From Mesorhizobium sp. J8 (GTDB lineage Bacteria > Pseudomonadota > Alphaproteobacteria > Rhizobiales > Rhizobiaceae): a stretch of DNA of 64,000 nt. The notes below the pieces were generated by a model that worked only from the letters and a program-made list of their open reading frames with translations, made no database searches and was not told where the DNA came from. A program made the position numbers and the translations under genes. Location: assembly GCF_016591715.1 (NCBI RefSeq), contig NZ_AP024109.1, positions 2,542,001 through 2,606,000 on the forward strand, given 5' to 3'. Numbering within the stretch: position 1 is the first letter of the stretch; the number at the start of each line of letters is the position of its first letter. Shown here piece by piece: positions 33,103-40,885 of this stretch.

Positions 33103-34368
33103 TCACTGCCCCGCCTGATCGGCGTCGGTCAGCGTGCCGAGGAAGGCGACGATGTCGTCGATCTCGGCGTCGGTCAGCGCCGGCTTGTCGCCGGGTTTTC
33201 TGCCGTTGAACGGCGGATCGGTGTTGAGATTCGGCCAGTAGGCTTTTGGCAGGTCGTCGAATTTGTCGACCGTGCCGTCGGCCTTTTTCGGATACCAGCG
33301 CGCGGGATCGCTGTCGCGGCTGGCGTAGAAGGCGACCGCCTCCCGCAGCGTGTGGAAATAACCATTGTGGAAGAAGCTCTTGCGCAGCGCCACGTTGCGC
33401 AGAGTGGACGTCTTGAACAGGCCGCAATAGTCGGCGCGGCCCTTGAAGTCGGTGCGCAGCGGACCGCACAAGCCGAGGTCGACATAATTCGGATCGGCAT
33501 TGGCGGGGATTGCCGGATTGCGCGGCACGGCGATCGCGATCAGGCCGTAGTCGGTGAATTGCGGCGGCTCGCCGTCATTGGCCGGTTCGCTCAAATGGCA
33601 GCTCGCGCAATTGCCCTTCGCCTCATCCTCGAACAGCATGCGGCCGCGCAATTCCTGCGCGGAAAGCTGTGCCTTGCCGGCGAGGAAGGCGTCGTAGCGG
33701 CTGGAATAGGGATAGAAATCGGCGCTGCTTTGCTCGAAGGTGCCGAGCGCTTCCAACGCGGCGTCGAAGGCGTCCTGCGGATGATCGAAGACATCGGCGC
33801 CGAACGCTGCCTTGAAAGCGTCGGCATAGGGCGCCTTGCGCAGGCTGGCGACCACGGCGCCCTCATCCTTGTTGCCCATCTCGAAGGGCGACAGCAGTGG
33901 AATCCTCGCCTGGTCCTTGCCGTGGTCGGCGCGGCCGTCCCAGGTCAGGCCTCCGGTCGGGCCGTTGTCGACGCTCTCGTCGCCTTCGTCCTCGGAGTCG
34001 TAGAAATGTTCGGTGAAGGCTGGCGCCTGCAGGTAGCGCAGCGACGGCACGGCGCGAACGCCGGGTCGGTCGAGATTGGCTCCGCCCATCTCGACCGGCG
34101 AAGCCGAGGCCGGCCCGAAGGCGTGGTTGGGATCATGGCAGGACGAGCAGGCCTGCTTGCCCGAGGCCGAGAGAGACGGATCGAAGAACATCTGCCGCCC
34201 CAGCGCCGTCAGCGCGTCGGCGCGGGCATAGGCTTCCTGGCGCGACATCGGGCCGGGATGGACGCCGGAAGGTTCCGCGGTGTTGGCAGGTGCGGTCAGG
34301 CCGACGATCGAAGCTGCCAGAAGGGCGATCGCGCGGTTTTTTTTCCGTCCCAACGTCTGCGGCGACAT
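33103..34368 (-). CDS. Di-haem cytochrome c peroxidase (MauG/CcpA family)
   Basis: 421 residues from the ATG at 34368, set by GAGGGAAAT; the frame is open to 34467. A signal-type N-terminus (NRAIALLAASIVGLTAPANTAEP) exports it. Two haem c motifs are visible: C74-SS-C77-H78 and C254-AS-C257-H258. GRQMFFDPSLSASGKQACSSCHDP, TWDGRAD and LRNVALRKSFFHNGYFHTL are family landmarks. It reduces hydrogen peroxide, or oxidises a protein partner if MauG-like, in the periplasm. It is divergent from a phosphoesterase gene, with a palindrome between them. Confidence 0.9.
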   Translation of the reverse strand: MSPQTLGRKKNRAIALLAASIVGLTAPANTAEPSGVHPGPMSRQEAYARADALTALGRQMFFDPSLSASGKQACSSCHDPNHAFGPASASPVEMGGANLDRPGVRAVPSLRYLQAPAFTEHFYDSEDEGDESVDNGPTGGLTWDGRADHGKDQARIPLLSPFEMGNKDEGAVVASLRKAPYADAFKAAFGADVFDHPQDAFDAALEALGTFEQSSADFYPYSSRYDAFLAGKAQLSAQELRGRMLFEDEAKGNCASCHLSEPANDGEPPQFTDYGLIAIAVPRNPAIPANADPNYVDLGLCGPLRTDFKGRADYCGLFKTSTLRNVALRKSFFHNGYFHTLREAVAFYASRDSDPARWYPKKADGTVDKFDDLPKAYWPNLNTDPPFNGRKPGDKPALTDAEIDDIVAFLGTLTDADQAGQ

Positions 34369-34493
34369 CGTTGATTTCCCTCGCCCGGTTTCGTTCACGA
34401 CGTAAGGCCCGATTTTCGCGACGTAGGGATCAAGTGCAACGGATTGATGACTGGCCGTCTCGCTCACGAAACCGTGTTCGGACGCGACAGAAC

Positions 34494-34509
34494 TGTCACA
34501 TAGGTGACA
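34494..34509. promoter_or_regulatory. Palindrome TGTCAC-ATAG-GTGACA between divergent genes
   Basis: A perfect 6-bp inverted repeat with 4-base spacer lies in the 226-bp gap between the cytochrome c peroxidase and phosphoesterase genes. CTGTCAC resembles one half of a PHO box, but the second half is inverted, not direct. The regulator is unknown. Confidence 0.45.
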
Positions 34510-34594
34510 AGGCGCCGAAGTAGCTGGGCATCAATGCAGCTGCATTCCTGCATTGCCGTCCTCCAGCCATTCCCAAGCCACGAGGCATTTCCCG

Positions 34595-36127
34595 ATGACC
34601 CGAACCTTTCTCTCACTTTGCCTCGCCTCCACGGCGCTGGCATCGTTCTCCGCTGCTGCCCAGGCGGCTCCTCCCGGCTATGACAAGATCGACACCGTCG
34701 TCGTCATCTACGCCGAGAACCGCAGCTTCGATAACCTCTATGGAGGCTTCCCCGGCGCCAATGGCCTGGCTAACGTTTCGCCCGAGCAGGCGCGCCAGCT
34801 CGACCGCGACGGCAAGCCGCTTTCCGAGCTGCCGCCGGTCTGGGGCGGCTTGACCGGAAAGGGTGTGACGCCGGCGGTGACGGAAGCGCAGAGCGCGCAT
34901 CTCGCCAACGCGACCTTCGCCATCGACGATCCCAAGGGATTCAACGAGGGTACCAGCGTCGTCACGCACGATCTCTGGCACCGCTTCTACCAGGAACAGA
35001 TGCAGATCGACGGTGGCCGGAACGACAAGTTCGTCGCCTGGGCCGATTCCGGCGCGCTGGTCATGGGCCATTACGACGGCTCCAACCTGCCGATGTGGAA
35101 CGTCGCCAAGAAATATGTGCTGGCCGACAATTTCTTCCAAGGCGCCTTCGGCGGCTCCTTCCTCAACCACTTCATGCTGGCTTGCGCCTGCGCACCTTAT
35201 TATCCGAATGCCGATACCAGCCCGGTAAAGGGCCAGATCGCCGCCGTCGAAGCGGATGGCGTGACGCTGAAGCCGGCCGACAATTCGCCGGCCTCTGCGC
35301 TGAGCGGCGTGCCGAAATTCGCCAGTGACGGCGCCATCACGCCCGACTTCTATGCTGTCAACACCATGCAGCCGCCTTACCAGCCGAGCGCCAACAAACC
35401 GGCCGAGGGCGGCGACAAGGCGCTGGCCGACCCGGCTGCACCCACCACGCTGCCGCCGCAGCACGAGATCACCATCGGCGATCTATTGTCGCTGAAGGGC
35501 ATTTCCTGGGCCTGGTATGCGGGCGCCTGGCAGGCGGCGCTCGACGGCAAGAACGCGACGCCGGTGCCGAACTTCCAGTTCCACCACCAGCCCTTCAACT
35601 ATTTCGCCGCCTATGCGCCGGGCACCGCCGCGCGGGCCGAGCATCTCAAGGATGGCGGCCTCGACGGCGTCGAGTTCATCAAGGCGATCGACGACGGCAA
35701 GCTGCCGGCCGTCACCTTCTACAAGCCACAGGGCAACCTCAACGAACATGCCGGCTATGCCGATGTGACCTCGGGCGACCAGCACCTGGCCGACCTCGTC
35801 GCGCATCTGGAGAAGAGCCCGCAATGGGCGCATATGCTGGTGGTCATCACCTATGACGAGAATGGCGGCTTCTGGGACCATGTCGCGCCGCCCAAGGCCG
35901 ACCGCTGGGGCCCAGGCAACCGGATCCCGGCCTTCATCATCTCGCCCTATGCGAAGATGGGCATGGTCGACCACACGCAGTACGACACCACCTCGATCCT
36001 GCGCTTCATCACCAACCGTTATGACCTGCCGGTGCTGCCCGGCATCGTCGCCCGCGACAAGGCGCTGCGCAACAACGACCAGCCGCCGATGGGCGATCTG
36101 ACGGCGGCGCTGGATCTGACGAAGTAG
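34595..36127 (+). CDS. Secreted phosphoesterase (phospholipase C / AcpA acid phosphatase type)
   Basis: 510 residues from the ATG at 34595. Signal peptide MTRTFLSLCLASTALASFSAAAQA. IDTVVVIYAENRSFDNLYGGFPG is the metal-binding, nucleophile-containing start of the phosphoesterase family; GGSFLNHFMLACACAP and HAGYADVTSGDQHLADLVAHLEKSPQWAHMLVVITYDENGGFWDHVAPP are the other metal sites. Family members hydrolyse phosphomonoesters or phospholipid head groups in the periplasm or outside the cell. It may be phosphate-regulated, but the upstream palindrome is not a clear PHO box. Confidence 0.9.
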   Translation: MTRTFLSLCLASTALASFSAAAQAAPPGYDKIDTVVVIYAENRSFDNLYGGFPGANGLANVSPEQARQLDRDGKPLSELPPVWGGLTGKGVTPAVTEAQSAHLANATFAIDDPKGFNEGTSVVTHDLWHRFYQEQMQIDGGRNDKFVAWADSGALVMGHYDGSNLPMWNVAKKYVLADNFFQGAFGGSFLNHFMLACACAPYYPNADTSPVKGQIAAVEADGVTLKPADNSPASALSGVPKFASDGAITPDFYAVNTMQPPYQPSANKPAEGGDKALADPAAPTTLPPQHEITIGDLLSLKGISWAWYAGAWQAALDGKNATPVPNFQFHHQPFNYFAAYAPGTAARAEHLKDGGLDGVEFIKAIDDGKLPAVTFYKPQGNLNEHAGYADVTSGDQHLADLVAHLEKSPQWAHMLVVITYDENGGFWDHVAPPKADRWGPGNRIPAFIISPYAKMGMVDHTQYDTTSILRFITNRYDLPVLPGIVARDKALRNNDQPPMGDLTAALDLTK

Positions 36128-36145
36128 CGTTTCAGGACTTGGACT

Positions 36146-36260
36146 CCTCGCTCATGAAATGGGGAGAGGGGTCCGCGAAGCGGGCGGAGAGGGCGCCTTC
36201 GTAGAGGCGCTCCCCGTCTCGGCTTCGTCGAACCACCTTTCCCCATTGCATGGGGCGAGG
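36146..36260. repeat. Imperfect inverted-repeat element, about 115 bp
   Basis: The ends, CCTCGCTCATGAAATGGGGA and the inverse of CCCATTGCATGGGGCGAGG, pair imperfectly over about 24 bp; the middle contains smaller hairpins (GTCCGCGAAGCGGGC; GGCGCCTTCGTAGAGGCGC). Half of the same sequence recurs at 60546-60571. A non-coding dispersed element between the phosphoesterase and OsmC genes. Confidence 0.6.
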
Positions 36261-36352
36261 AAACGCCATTCGCCTACGGCCTGCGTCGGCGATTGCCTCA
36301 GTGAATTCACGTCCGCTATTGATGCTCATCCCGATCGGACGGAGATTATACG

Positions 36353-36775
36353 ATGGCGGAACTGAAGGTCAGAACCCGCAACGCCGGCGCGCTTGCCGTC
36401 TTGCCGCCGGGCGGCCTGCCCACGGTGACGACGCCCACCGGCGGCATGGTCGATGTCGTCACCCAGGTGAGTGCTCCGGGCTTCAGCCCACTCGACCTGC
36501 TCTATGCCTCCTCGGCCGCCTGCATGGTGCTCAGCGCCCGCATCGCCGCCACCCGCCTGGGTCTCGCCGACCGGCTCGGCGAGGTGAAGGCGGGGGTCAC
36601 CGGCGACAAGGCGAAGGACGAGCCCTCGCGGGTCGAAACCTTCCACGTCAAACTGGAAATCACCGGCGACCTCGATACAGCAACGAAGCAGCGGATAATC
36701 GCCGACGCCGAGGACATCTGCACCGTCTCCAACACGCTGCGCGGCGCGCCCGCGCTTCACGCGACGTTGGGGTGA
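36353..36775 (+). CDS. OsmC-family peroxiredoxin-like protein
   Basis: 140 residues; GGAGATTATACG precedes the ATG. GGMVDVVTQVSAPGFSPLDLLYASSAACMVLSARIAATRLG holds the first conserved Cys region; ITGDLDTATKQRIIADAEDICTVSNTLRG holds the second Cys (DICTVSNTL). The two Cys form the hydroperoxide-reducing site of OsmC/Ohr proteins. It lies five bases before the AhpD-like gene and is probably co-transcribed with it. Confidence 0.88.
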   Translation: MAELKVRTRNAGALAVLPPGGLPTVTTPTGGMVDVVTQVSAPGFSPLDLLYASSAACMVLSARIAATRLGLADRLGEVKAGVTGDKAKDEPSRVETFHVKLEITGDLDTATKQRIIADAEDICTVSNTLRGAPALHATLG

Positions 36776-36780
36776 GGGCG

Positions 36781-37308
36781 ATGGCGCATCTTTCGCCGAT
36801 CGACTACGCGACCGCCTCGGACGACATCCGCGCGGAGCACGACCGCGAGCTGGCGCTCCGCGGCCGCATGACCAACATGAAGCGCATCCTGCTCCACTCG
36901 CCGGCCGCGCATCGCATCTACGCCGAATGGTTCACGCTGCGTGACCTTCTCAAGCCCACGCTCGACGACCGCGCCATCTGGCTGTTCTCGAAGGCGATCG
37001 CCGAGACGATGCGCGCCGAGATCCCCGTGACCTTCTTTCGTCGCGCATTGATCCAGAGCGGGCTCGATCCCGATGCGATCGAGCCGACGGTCGACGAAGC
37101 GCTGTTGATCAAGTTCGGGAAGGTCGTCGCGGCGAACGCCAACGCCGTCCCCGACGAGACCTGGGCCGCGCTCAAGGCGCGCTATGACGAGACGCTGCTG
37201 GTCAACCTCACCGCCTTCGCCGGCATCATGGCGGCGACCTGCGTGTTCACCAATGCGGTGAAGGTGGACCTTGATCCGGAGCTGGAGAGGTATCGCAGAA
37301 AGGGTTGA
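36781..37308 (+). CDS. Carboxymuconolactone decarboxylase/AhpD-like protein
   Basis: 175 residues. MAHLSPIDYATASDDIRAEHDREL, RMTNMKRILLHSPAAHRIYAEWFTLRDLL and the helical core FSKAIAETMRAEIPVTFFRRALIQSG fit the CMD/AhpD all-helical fold. The usual CxxC redox pair is not present at the expected place; only one Cys (AATCVF) is visible, so peroxidase activity is doubtful. Adjacent to OsmC, it probably belongs to a thiol or peroxide response. Confidence 0.7.
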   Translation: MAHLSPIDYATASDDIRAEHDRELALRGRMTNMKRILLHSPAAHRIYAEWFTLRDLLKPTLDDRAIWLFSKAIAETMRAEIPVTFFRRALIQSGLDPDAIEPTVDEALLIKFGKVVAANANAVPDETWAALKARYDETLLVNLTAFAGIMAATCVFTNAVKVDLDPELERYRRKG

Positions 37309-37322
37309 GGCCGAAATCCTTC

Positions 37323-37478
37323 GCGCCCCCCTCTGTCCTGCCGGACATCCACAAGGGGGGAGATTGGCTGTCGTTGCCGCTTTCGCCAATCGCCAGCGTC
37401 GCAAGAAAGAGCGCCGCCGCCCAAGCTGCCAATCTCCCCCCAAGTGGGGGAGATGTCCGGCAGGACAGAGGGGGGCGC
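37323..37478. repeat. Long inverted repeat with perfect 26-bp arms
   Basis: Arms 37323-37348 and 37453-37478 are exact inverse complements (GCGCCCCCCTCTGTCCTG... against its inverse). A second inner pair, AAGGGGGGAGATTGG and CCAATCTCCCCCC, lies inside. The whole is about 156 bp and can form one long stem. It is a dispersed-element type common in Mesorhizobium intergenic DNA (recalled), between the AhpD-like and 2OG-oxygenase genes. Confidence 0.8.
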
Positions 37479-37581
37479 TGTCCCTCCAGCTTCTCCAATG
37501 GATCTCACTCACCTCCGCAGGAATCGGGTGGCAGATGCACATCCTTCGCCCCACTTTGATGGCAAGCAAGGAGGCGCACCC

Positions 37582-38325
37582 ATGACCATCCATTCCCTCG
37601 ACACCAAACGCGCCAGCCGCTCCGCTGAAGCCCGCGTCGCCGCGCAAGACTGGCGCAACCTCGTCTCTGACCTCAACGCCCATGGCTCAGCCGTCATGCC
37701 CGGCCTGCTGTCAGCGGGAGAATGCGCCGACATCGCCGGCCTCTATCCGCATGAGGAGCATTTCCGCAGCCATGTGGTGATGGCCCGCCATGGCTTCGGC
37801 AAAGGCGAATATCGCTATTTCAAATACCCGTTGCCTGACCTGATCGAGGGTCTGCGCTCAGCCCTCTATCCGCGCCTTGCCACCGTCGCCAATGATTGGA
37901 ACGAGAAGATGGGCGTGGCGCTTCGCTATCCCGCCGATCACGCCGCCTTCCTGAAGCGCTGTCATGACGAAGGCCAGACGAGGCCGACGCCGTTGCTTCT
38001 CCAATACGCTCCCGGCGACTTCAACTGCCTGCACCAGGACCTCTACGGCGCGCTCGCCTTTCCGCTGCAGGTGGCGATCCTGCTGTCCGAGCCCGGCGAG
38101 GATTTCACCGGCGGCGAGTTCGTGCTCACCGAGCAGCGCCCGCGCATGCAAAGCCGCGCCGAAGTGGTGCCGCTCAAGCGCGGCGACGCGGTGATTTTTG
38201 CCGTGCATAACCGGCCGGTGCAAGGCAGCAAGGGGTACTATCGCGTCAACCTACGCCATGGCGTTAGCCGGCTGCGGTCGGGGCGGCGGCATACGGTGGG
38301 CATCATCTTCCATGATGCGCAGTGA
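37582..38325 (+). CDS. 2-oxoglutarate/Fe(II)-dependent dioxygenase
   Basis: 247 residues from the ATG at 37582, set by AAGGAGG; the open frame upstream runs through the inverted repeat and is not coding. LQYAPGDFNCLHQDLYGALAFPLQVAILLSEPGEDFTGGEFVLTEQRPR is the double-stranded beta-helix core with iron ligands His151 and Asp153; VNLRHGVSRLRSGRRHTVGIIFHDAQ holds the distal His226 and the Arg that binds 2-oxoglutarate. The substrate is unknown; relatives hydroxylate proline residues or repair alkylated bases. Confidence 0.85.
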   Translation: MTIHSLDTKRASRSAEARVAAQDWRNLVSDLNAHGSAVMPGLLSAGECADIAGLYPHEEHFRSHVVMARHGFGKGEYRYFKYPLPDLIEGLRSALYPRLATVANDWNEKMGVALRYPADHAAFLKRCHDEGQTRPTPLLLQYAPGDFNCLHQDLYGALAFPLQVAILLSEPGEDFTGGEFVLTEQRPRMQSRAEVVPLKRGDAVIFAVHNRPVQGSKGYYRVNLRHGVSRLRSGRRHTVGIIFHDAQ

Positions 38326-38443
38326 GTAGGCAGTAGGGGAGTAGGGCAGTAAGGCAATAGGATTTGCGGCTACGGTGCGATCAGGGGTTCCCTTATCCTC
38401 CGTATTCCCCTATTGCCCTACTCCCTTACTGACTTACTCCCCT
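38326..38443. repeat. Degenerate AGTAGGG-type heptad repeats, inverted
   Basis: From 38326, GTAGGCAGTAGGGGAGTAGG and further 7-8-base units (CAGTAAGG, CAATAGG) run left to right. From about 38404, the inverse appears (CCTATTGCCCTACTCCCTTA, CTGACTTACTCCCC). The two blocks can pair over about 35 bp. They lie directly in front of the ABC-F ATPase gene and would be in its 5' leader. Confidence 0.65.
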
Positions 38444-38449
38444 AAAAAC

Positions 38450-40072
38450 ATGATCCGTCTCGAAAATATCGGCAAGCAGAACGGCCGACAGATCGTCTTC
38501 ATCGAAGCTTCGGCCGCCTTGCAGAAGGGCGAGAAGGTCGGGCTGGTTGGCCCGAACGGCGCCGGCAAGACGACCTTATTCCGCATGATCATTGGTCAGG
38601 AGCAACCCGACGAAGGCCAGGTCTCGGTCGATCGCGGCGTTACCATCGGCTATTTCAGCCAGGATGTCGGCGATATGGGCGGCTTGAGCGCCGTCGCCGA
38701 AGTCATGGAAGGGGCCGGGCCGGTTAGCGCGGTCGCCGCCGAGATGCGTGAGCTCGAGCACGCGATGGGCGATCCCGAGCGCGCCGACGAGATGGACGCC
38801 ATCATCGAGCGCTACGGCGAGTTGCAGCATCGTTTCGAGGAACTCGACGGCTATGCGCTGGACGGCCGCGCGCGCGAGGTGCTGGACGGCCTCGGCTTTT
38901 CGCAGGAGATGATGGACGGCGACGTCGCAAAACTGTCCGGTGGCTGGAAGATGCGCGTCGCGCTCGCCCGCATCCTGTTGATGCGGCCCGACGTCATGCT
39001 CCTCGACGAGCCGTCGAACCATCTCGACCTGGAAAGCCTGATCTGGCTGGAGAAATTCCTGAAAGACTATGACGGCGCGCTGCTGATGACCTCGCACGAC
39101 CGCGAGTTCATGAACCGCATCGTCTCGAAAATCATCGAGATCGACGCCGGCGCGCTCACCTCCTATTCCGGCAATTACGAATTCTACCAGGAGCAGCGCG
39201 CGCTGGCCGACAAGCAGTTGCAGGCGCAGTTCGAGCGCCAGCAGGCGATGCTGGCCAAGGAGATCGCCTTCATCGAGCGCTTCAAGGCGCGCGCTTCGCA
39301 TGCAGCGCAGGTGCAGAGCCGGGTGAAGAAGCTCGACAAGATCGACCGCGTCGAGCCGCCTAAACGCCGCCAGACGGTGGCCTTCGAGTTCCAGCCTGCG
39401 CCGCGCTGCGGCGAGGACGTGGCGACGCTGAAAGGCATCCACAAGGCCTATGGCAGCCGCACCATCTATTCGGGCCTCGACTTCCAGATCCGCCGGCGCG
39501 AGCGCTGGTGCGTGATGGGCGTCAACGGCGCCGGCAAGTCGACGCTTTTGAAGTTGGTCGCCGGCGCCTCCGAACCCGATGAGGGCTCCGTCGCGCGGGG
39601 TCCGAGCGTCAAGATGGGTTATTTCGCCCAGCACGCCATGGAACTGCTCGACGGCGAGCGCACCGTCTTCCAGACCCTGGAGGACAATTTCCCGCAGGCC
39701 GGCCAGGCGCCGCTAAGGGCGTTGGCCGGCTGCTTCGGCTTTTCCGGCGACGAGATCGAGAAGAAGTGCCGCGTGCTTTCGGGCGGCGAGAAGGCGCGGC
39801 TGGTGATGGCGCTGATGCTGTTCGATCCGCCCAACCTTCTGGTGCTCGACGAGCCGACCAACCACCTCGACATCACCACCAAGCAGATGCTGATCGAGGC
39901 GCTGTCTCAATACGAAGGCACGATGCTCTTCGTCTCGCACGACCGCCATTTCCTGGCGGCGCTGTCGAACCGTGTTCTGGAGCTCACGCCGGATGGCATC
40001 CACACCTATGGCGGCGGCTACACCGAATATGTCGCACGCACCGGCCAGGAAGCGCCGGGGCTGAGAGGGTAA
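38450..40072 (+). CDS. ABC-F family ATPase (YbiT-like)
   Basis: 540 residues from the ATG at 38450. Two ATPase domains without membrane helices: GPNGAGKTTLF, LSGGWKMRVALARILL, MLLDEPSNHLDLESLIWLE in the first, and GVNGAGKSTLLKLV, LSGGEKARLVMALML, LVLDEPTNHLD in the second. The linker between them (KQLQAQFERQQAMLAKEIAFIERFKARASHAAQVQSRVKKL) is the P-site tRNA-interaction motif of ABC-F translation factors. No strong ribosome-binding site is seen; the heptad-repeat stem lies in the leader and could modulate translation. Confidence 0.92.
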   Translation: MIRLENIGKQNGRQIVFIEASAALQKGEKVGLVGPNGAGKTTLFRMIIGQEQPDEGQVSVDRGVTIGYFSQDVGDMGGLSAVAEVMEGAGPVSAVAAEMRELEHAMGDPERADEMDAIIERYGELQHRFEELDGYALDGRAREVLDGLGFSQEMMDGDVAKLSGGWKMRVALARILLMRPDVMLLDEPSNHLDLESLIWLEKFLKDYDGALLMTSHDREFMNRIVSKIIEIDAGALTSYSGNYEFYQEQRALADKQLQAQFERQQAMLAKEIAFIERFKARASHAAQVQSRVKKLDKIDRVEPPKRRQTVAFEFQPAPRCGEDVATLKGIHKAYGSRTIYSGLDFQIRRRERWCVMGVNGAGKSTLLKLVAGASEPDEGSVARGPSVKMGYFAQHAMELLDGERTVFQTLEDNFPQAGQAPLRALAGCFGFSGDEIEKKCRVLSGGEKARLVMALMLFDPPNLLVLDEPTNHLDITTKQMLIEALSQYEGTMLFVSHDRHFLAALSNRVLELTPDGIHTYGGGYTEYVARTGQEAPGLRG

Positions 40073-40082
40073 CGACCGCTTC

Positions 40083-40763
40083 TCAGCCGAAAAGTTTCGT
40101 CACAAAGCCACTGAACCAGGCGTGCTGCGCTGCATGGTGGGCTTCCATCAGCCGGTCCTGCTCGTCCCGGTCCTGCGCGCCGAGCGTTCCATAGGGCGCG
40201 CCATGCCGTTCCTGCCAGCGCCGGAAGCCGGCCGGACCTTGCTCGGCATGGAACTGCAGCGCGTAGGTCTTGTCACCGATCCGGAATGCCTGGTTGGGGA
40301 AGGTCTCGCTTGAGGCGAGGTGCACCGCGCCAGCCGGCAGGGCGAAAGTATGGAAATGGTTCTGCGGCAAGAAGAGCGGCCGATCGAGAAAGTCGCCGGC
40401 CTCGGCCGTCGGCGTGATCTCGAAATAGCCGAACTCCCTGATGCCGCTTGCCACCGGCCCGACATCGGCGCCGAGATGCCAGGCGATCTGCTGCGCACCC
40501 TGGCAGATGCCGAGCAGCGGCAGGTCGTTGTCCAGGCAATGCTCGATCAGCGCGGCTTCGTGATCGAGGAACGGATGCTTGTCGGTGTCGAAGACGTTGA
40601 ACGGGCCGCCATAGATCACGGCTCCGTCGACATTTTCGAGATCGATCGCCTCGCCCTTGAACGGCAACGCCGTCGTGACCGCGTGGCCGTTCGCCTCCAG
40701 AGTCGTCTGGACATGATCGTCGCCCGGTTCTTCCGAGTGCCGGATCAGAACGATGCGTTTCAT
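40083..40763 (-). CDS. Class I glutamine amidotransferase-like protein
   Basis: 226 residues from the ATG at 40763, set by CAGGAG. GAVIYGGPFNVFDTD, GICQGAQQIAWHLGADV with the catalytic Cys, and LQFHAEQGPAG with the catalytic His form the GATase1 triad arrangement of GMP-synthase-like proteins (GuaA-type domain without synthetase). These stand-alone proteins act on gamma-glutamyl amides. The gene is downstream of htpG on the same strand, with a perfect 14-bp hairpin between them. Confidence 0.86.
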   Translation of the reverse strand: MKRIVLIRHSEEPGDDHVQTTLEANGHAVTTALPFKGEAIDLENVDGAVIYGGPFNVFDTDKHPFLDHEAALIEHCLDNDLPLLGICQGAQQIAWHLGADVGPVASGIREFGYFEITPTAEAGDFLDRPLFLPQNHFHTFALPAGAVHLASSETFPNQAFRIGDKTYALQFHAEQGPAGFRRWQERHGAPYGTLGAQDRDEQDRLMEAHHAAQHAWFSGFVTKLFG

Positions 40764-40826
40764 CGGAGGCTCCTGCCGCTCATTTAAGCGGGAACCACGA
40801 TAAAGCTTAGCGGGGTGCTGGAAATG

Positions 40827-40858
40827 TACCAGCGTCCAGTTCCGACTGGACGCTGGTA
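40827..40858. terminator. Perfect 14-bp hairpin between htpG and the amidotransferase gene
   Basis: TACCAGCGTCCAGT and ACTGGACGCTGGTA flank the loop TCCG. No long T-run follows on either side, so it may be an inefficient terminator, an mRNA-protecting stem or an operator. Confidence 0.5.
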
Positions 40859-40885
40859 GGCTGCACAAGCGCGCCGCTGGCGCGC

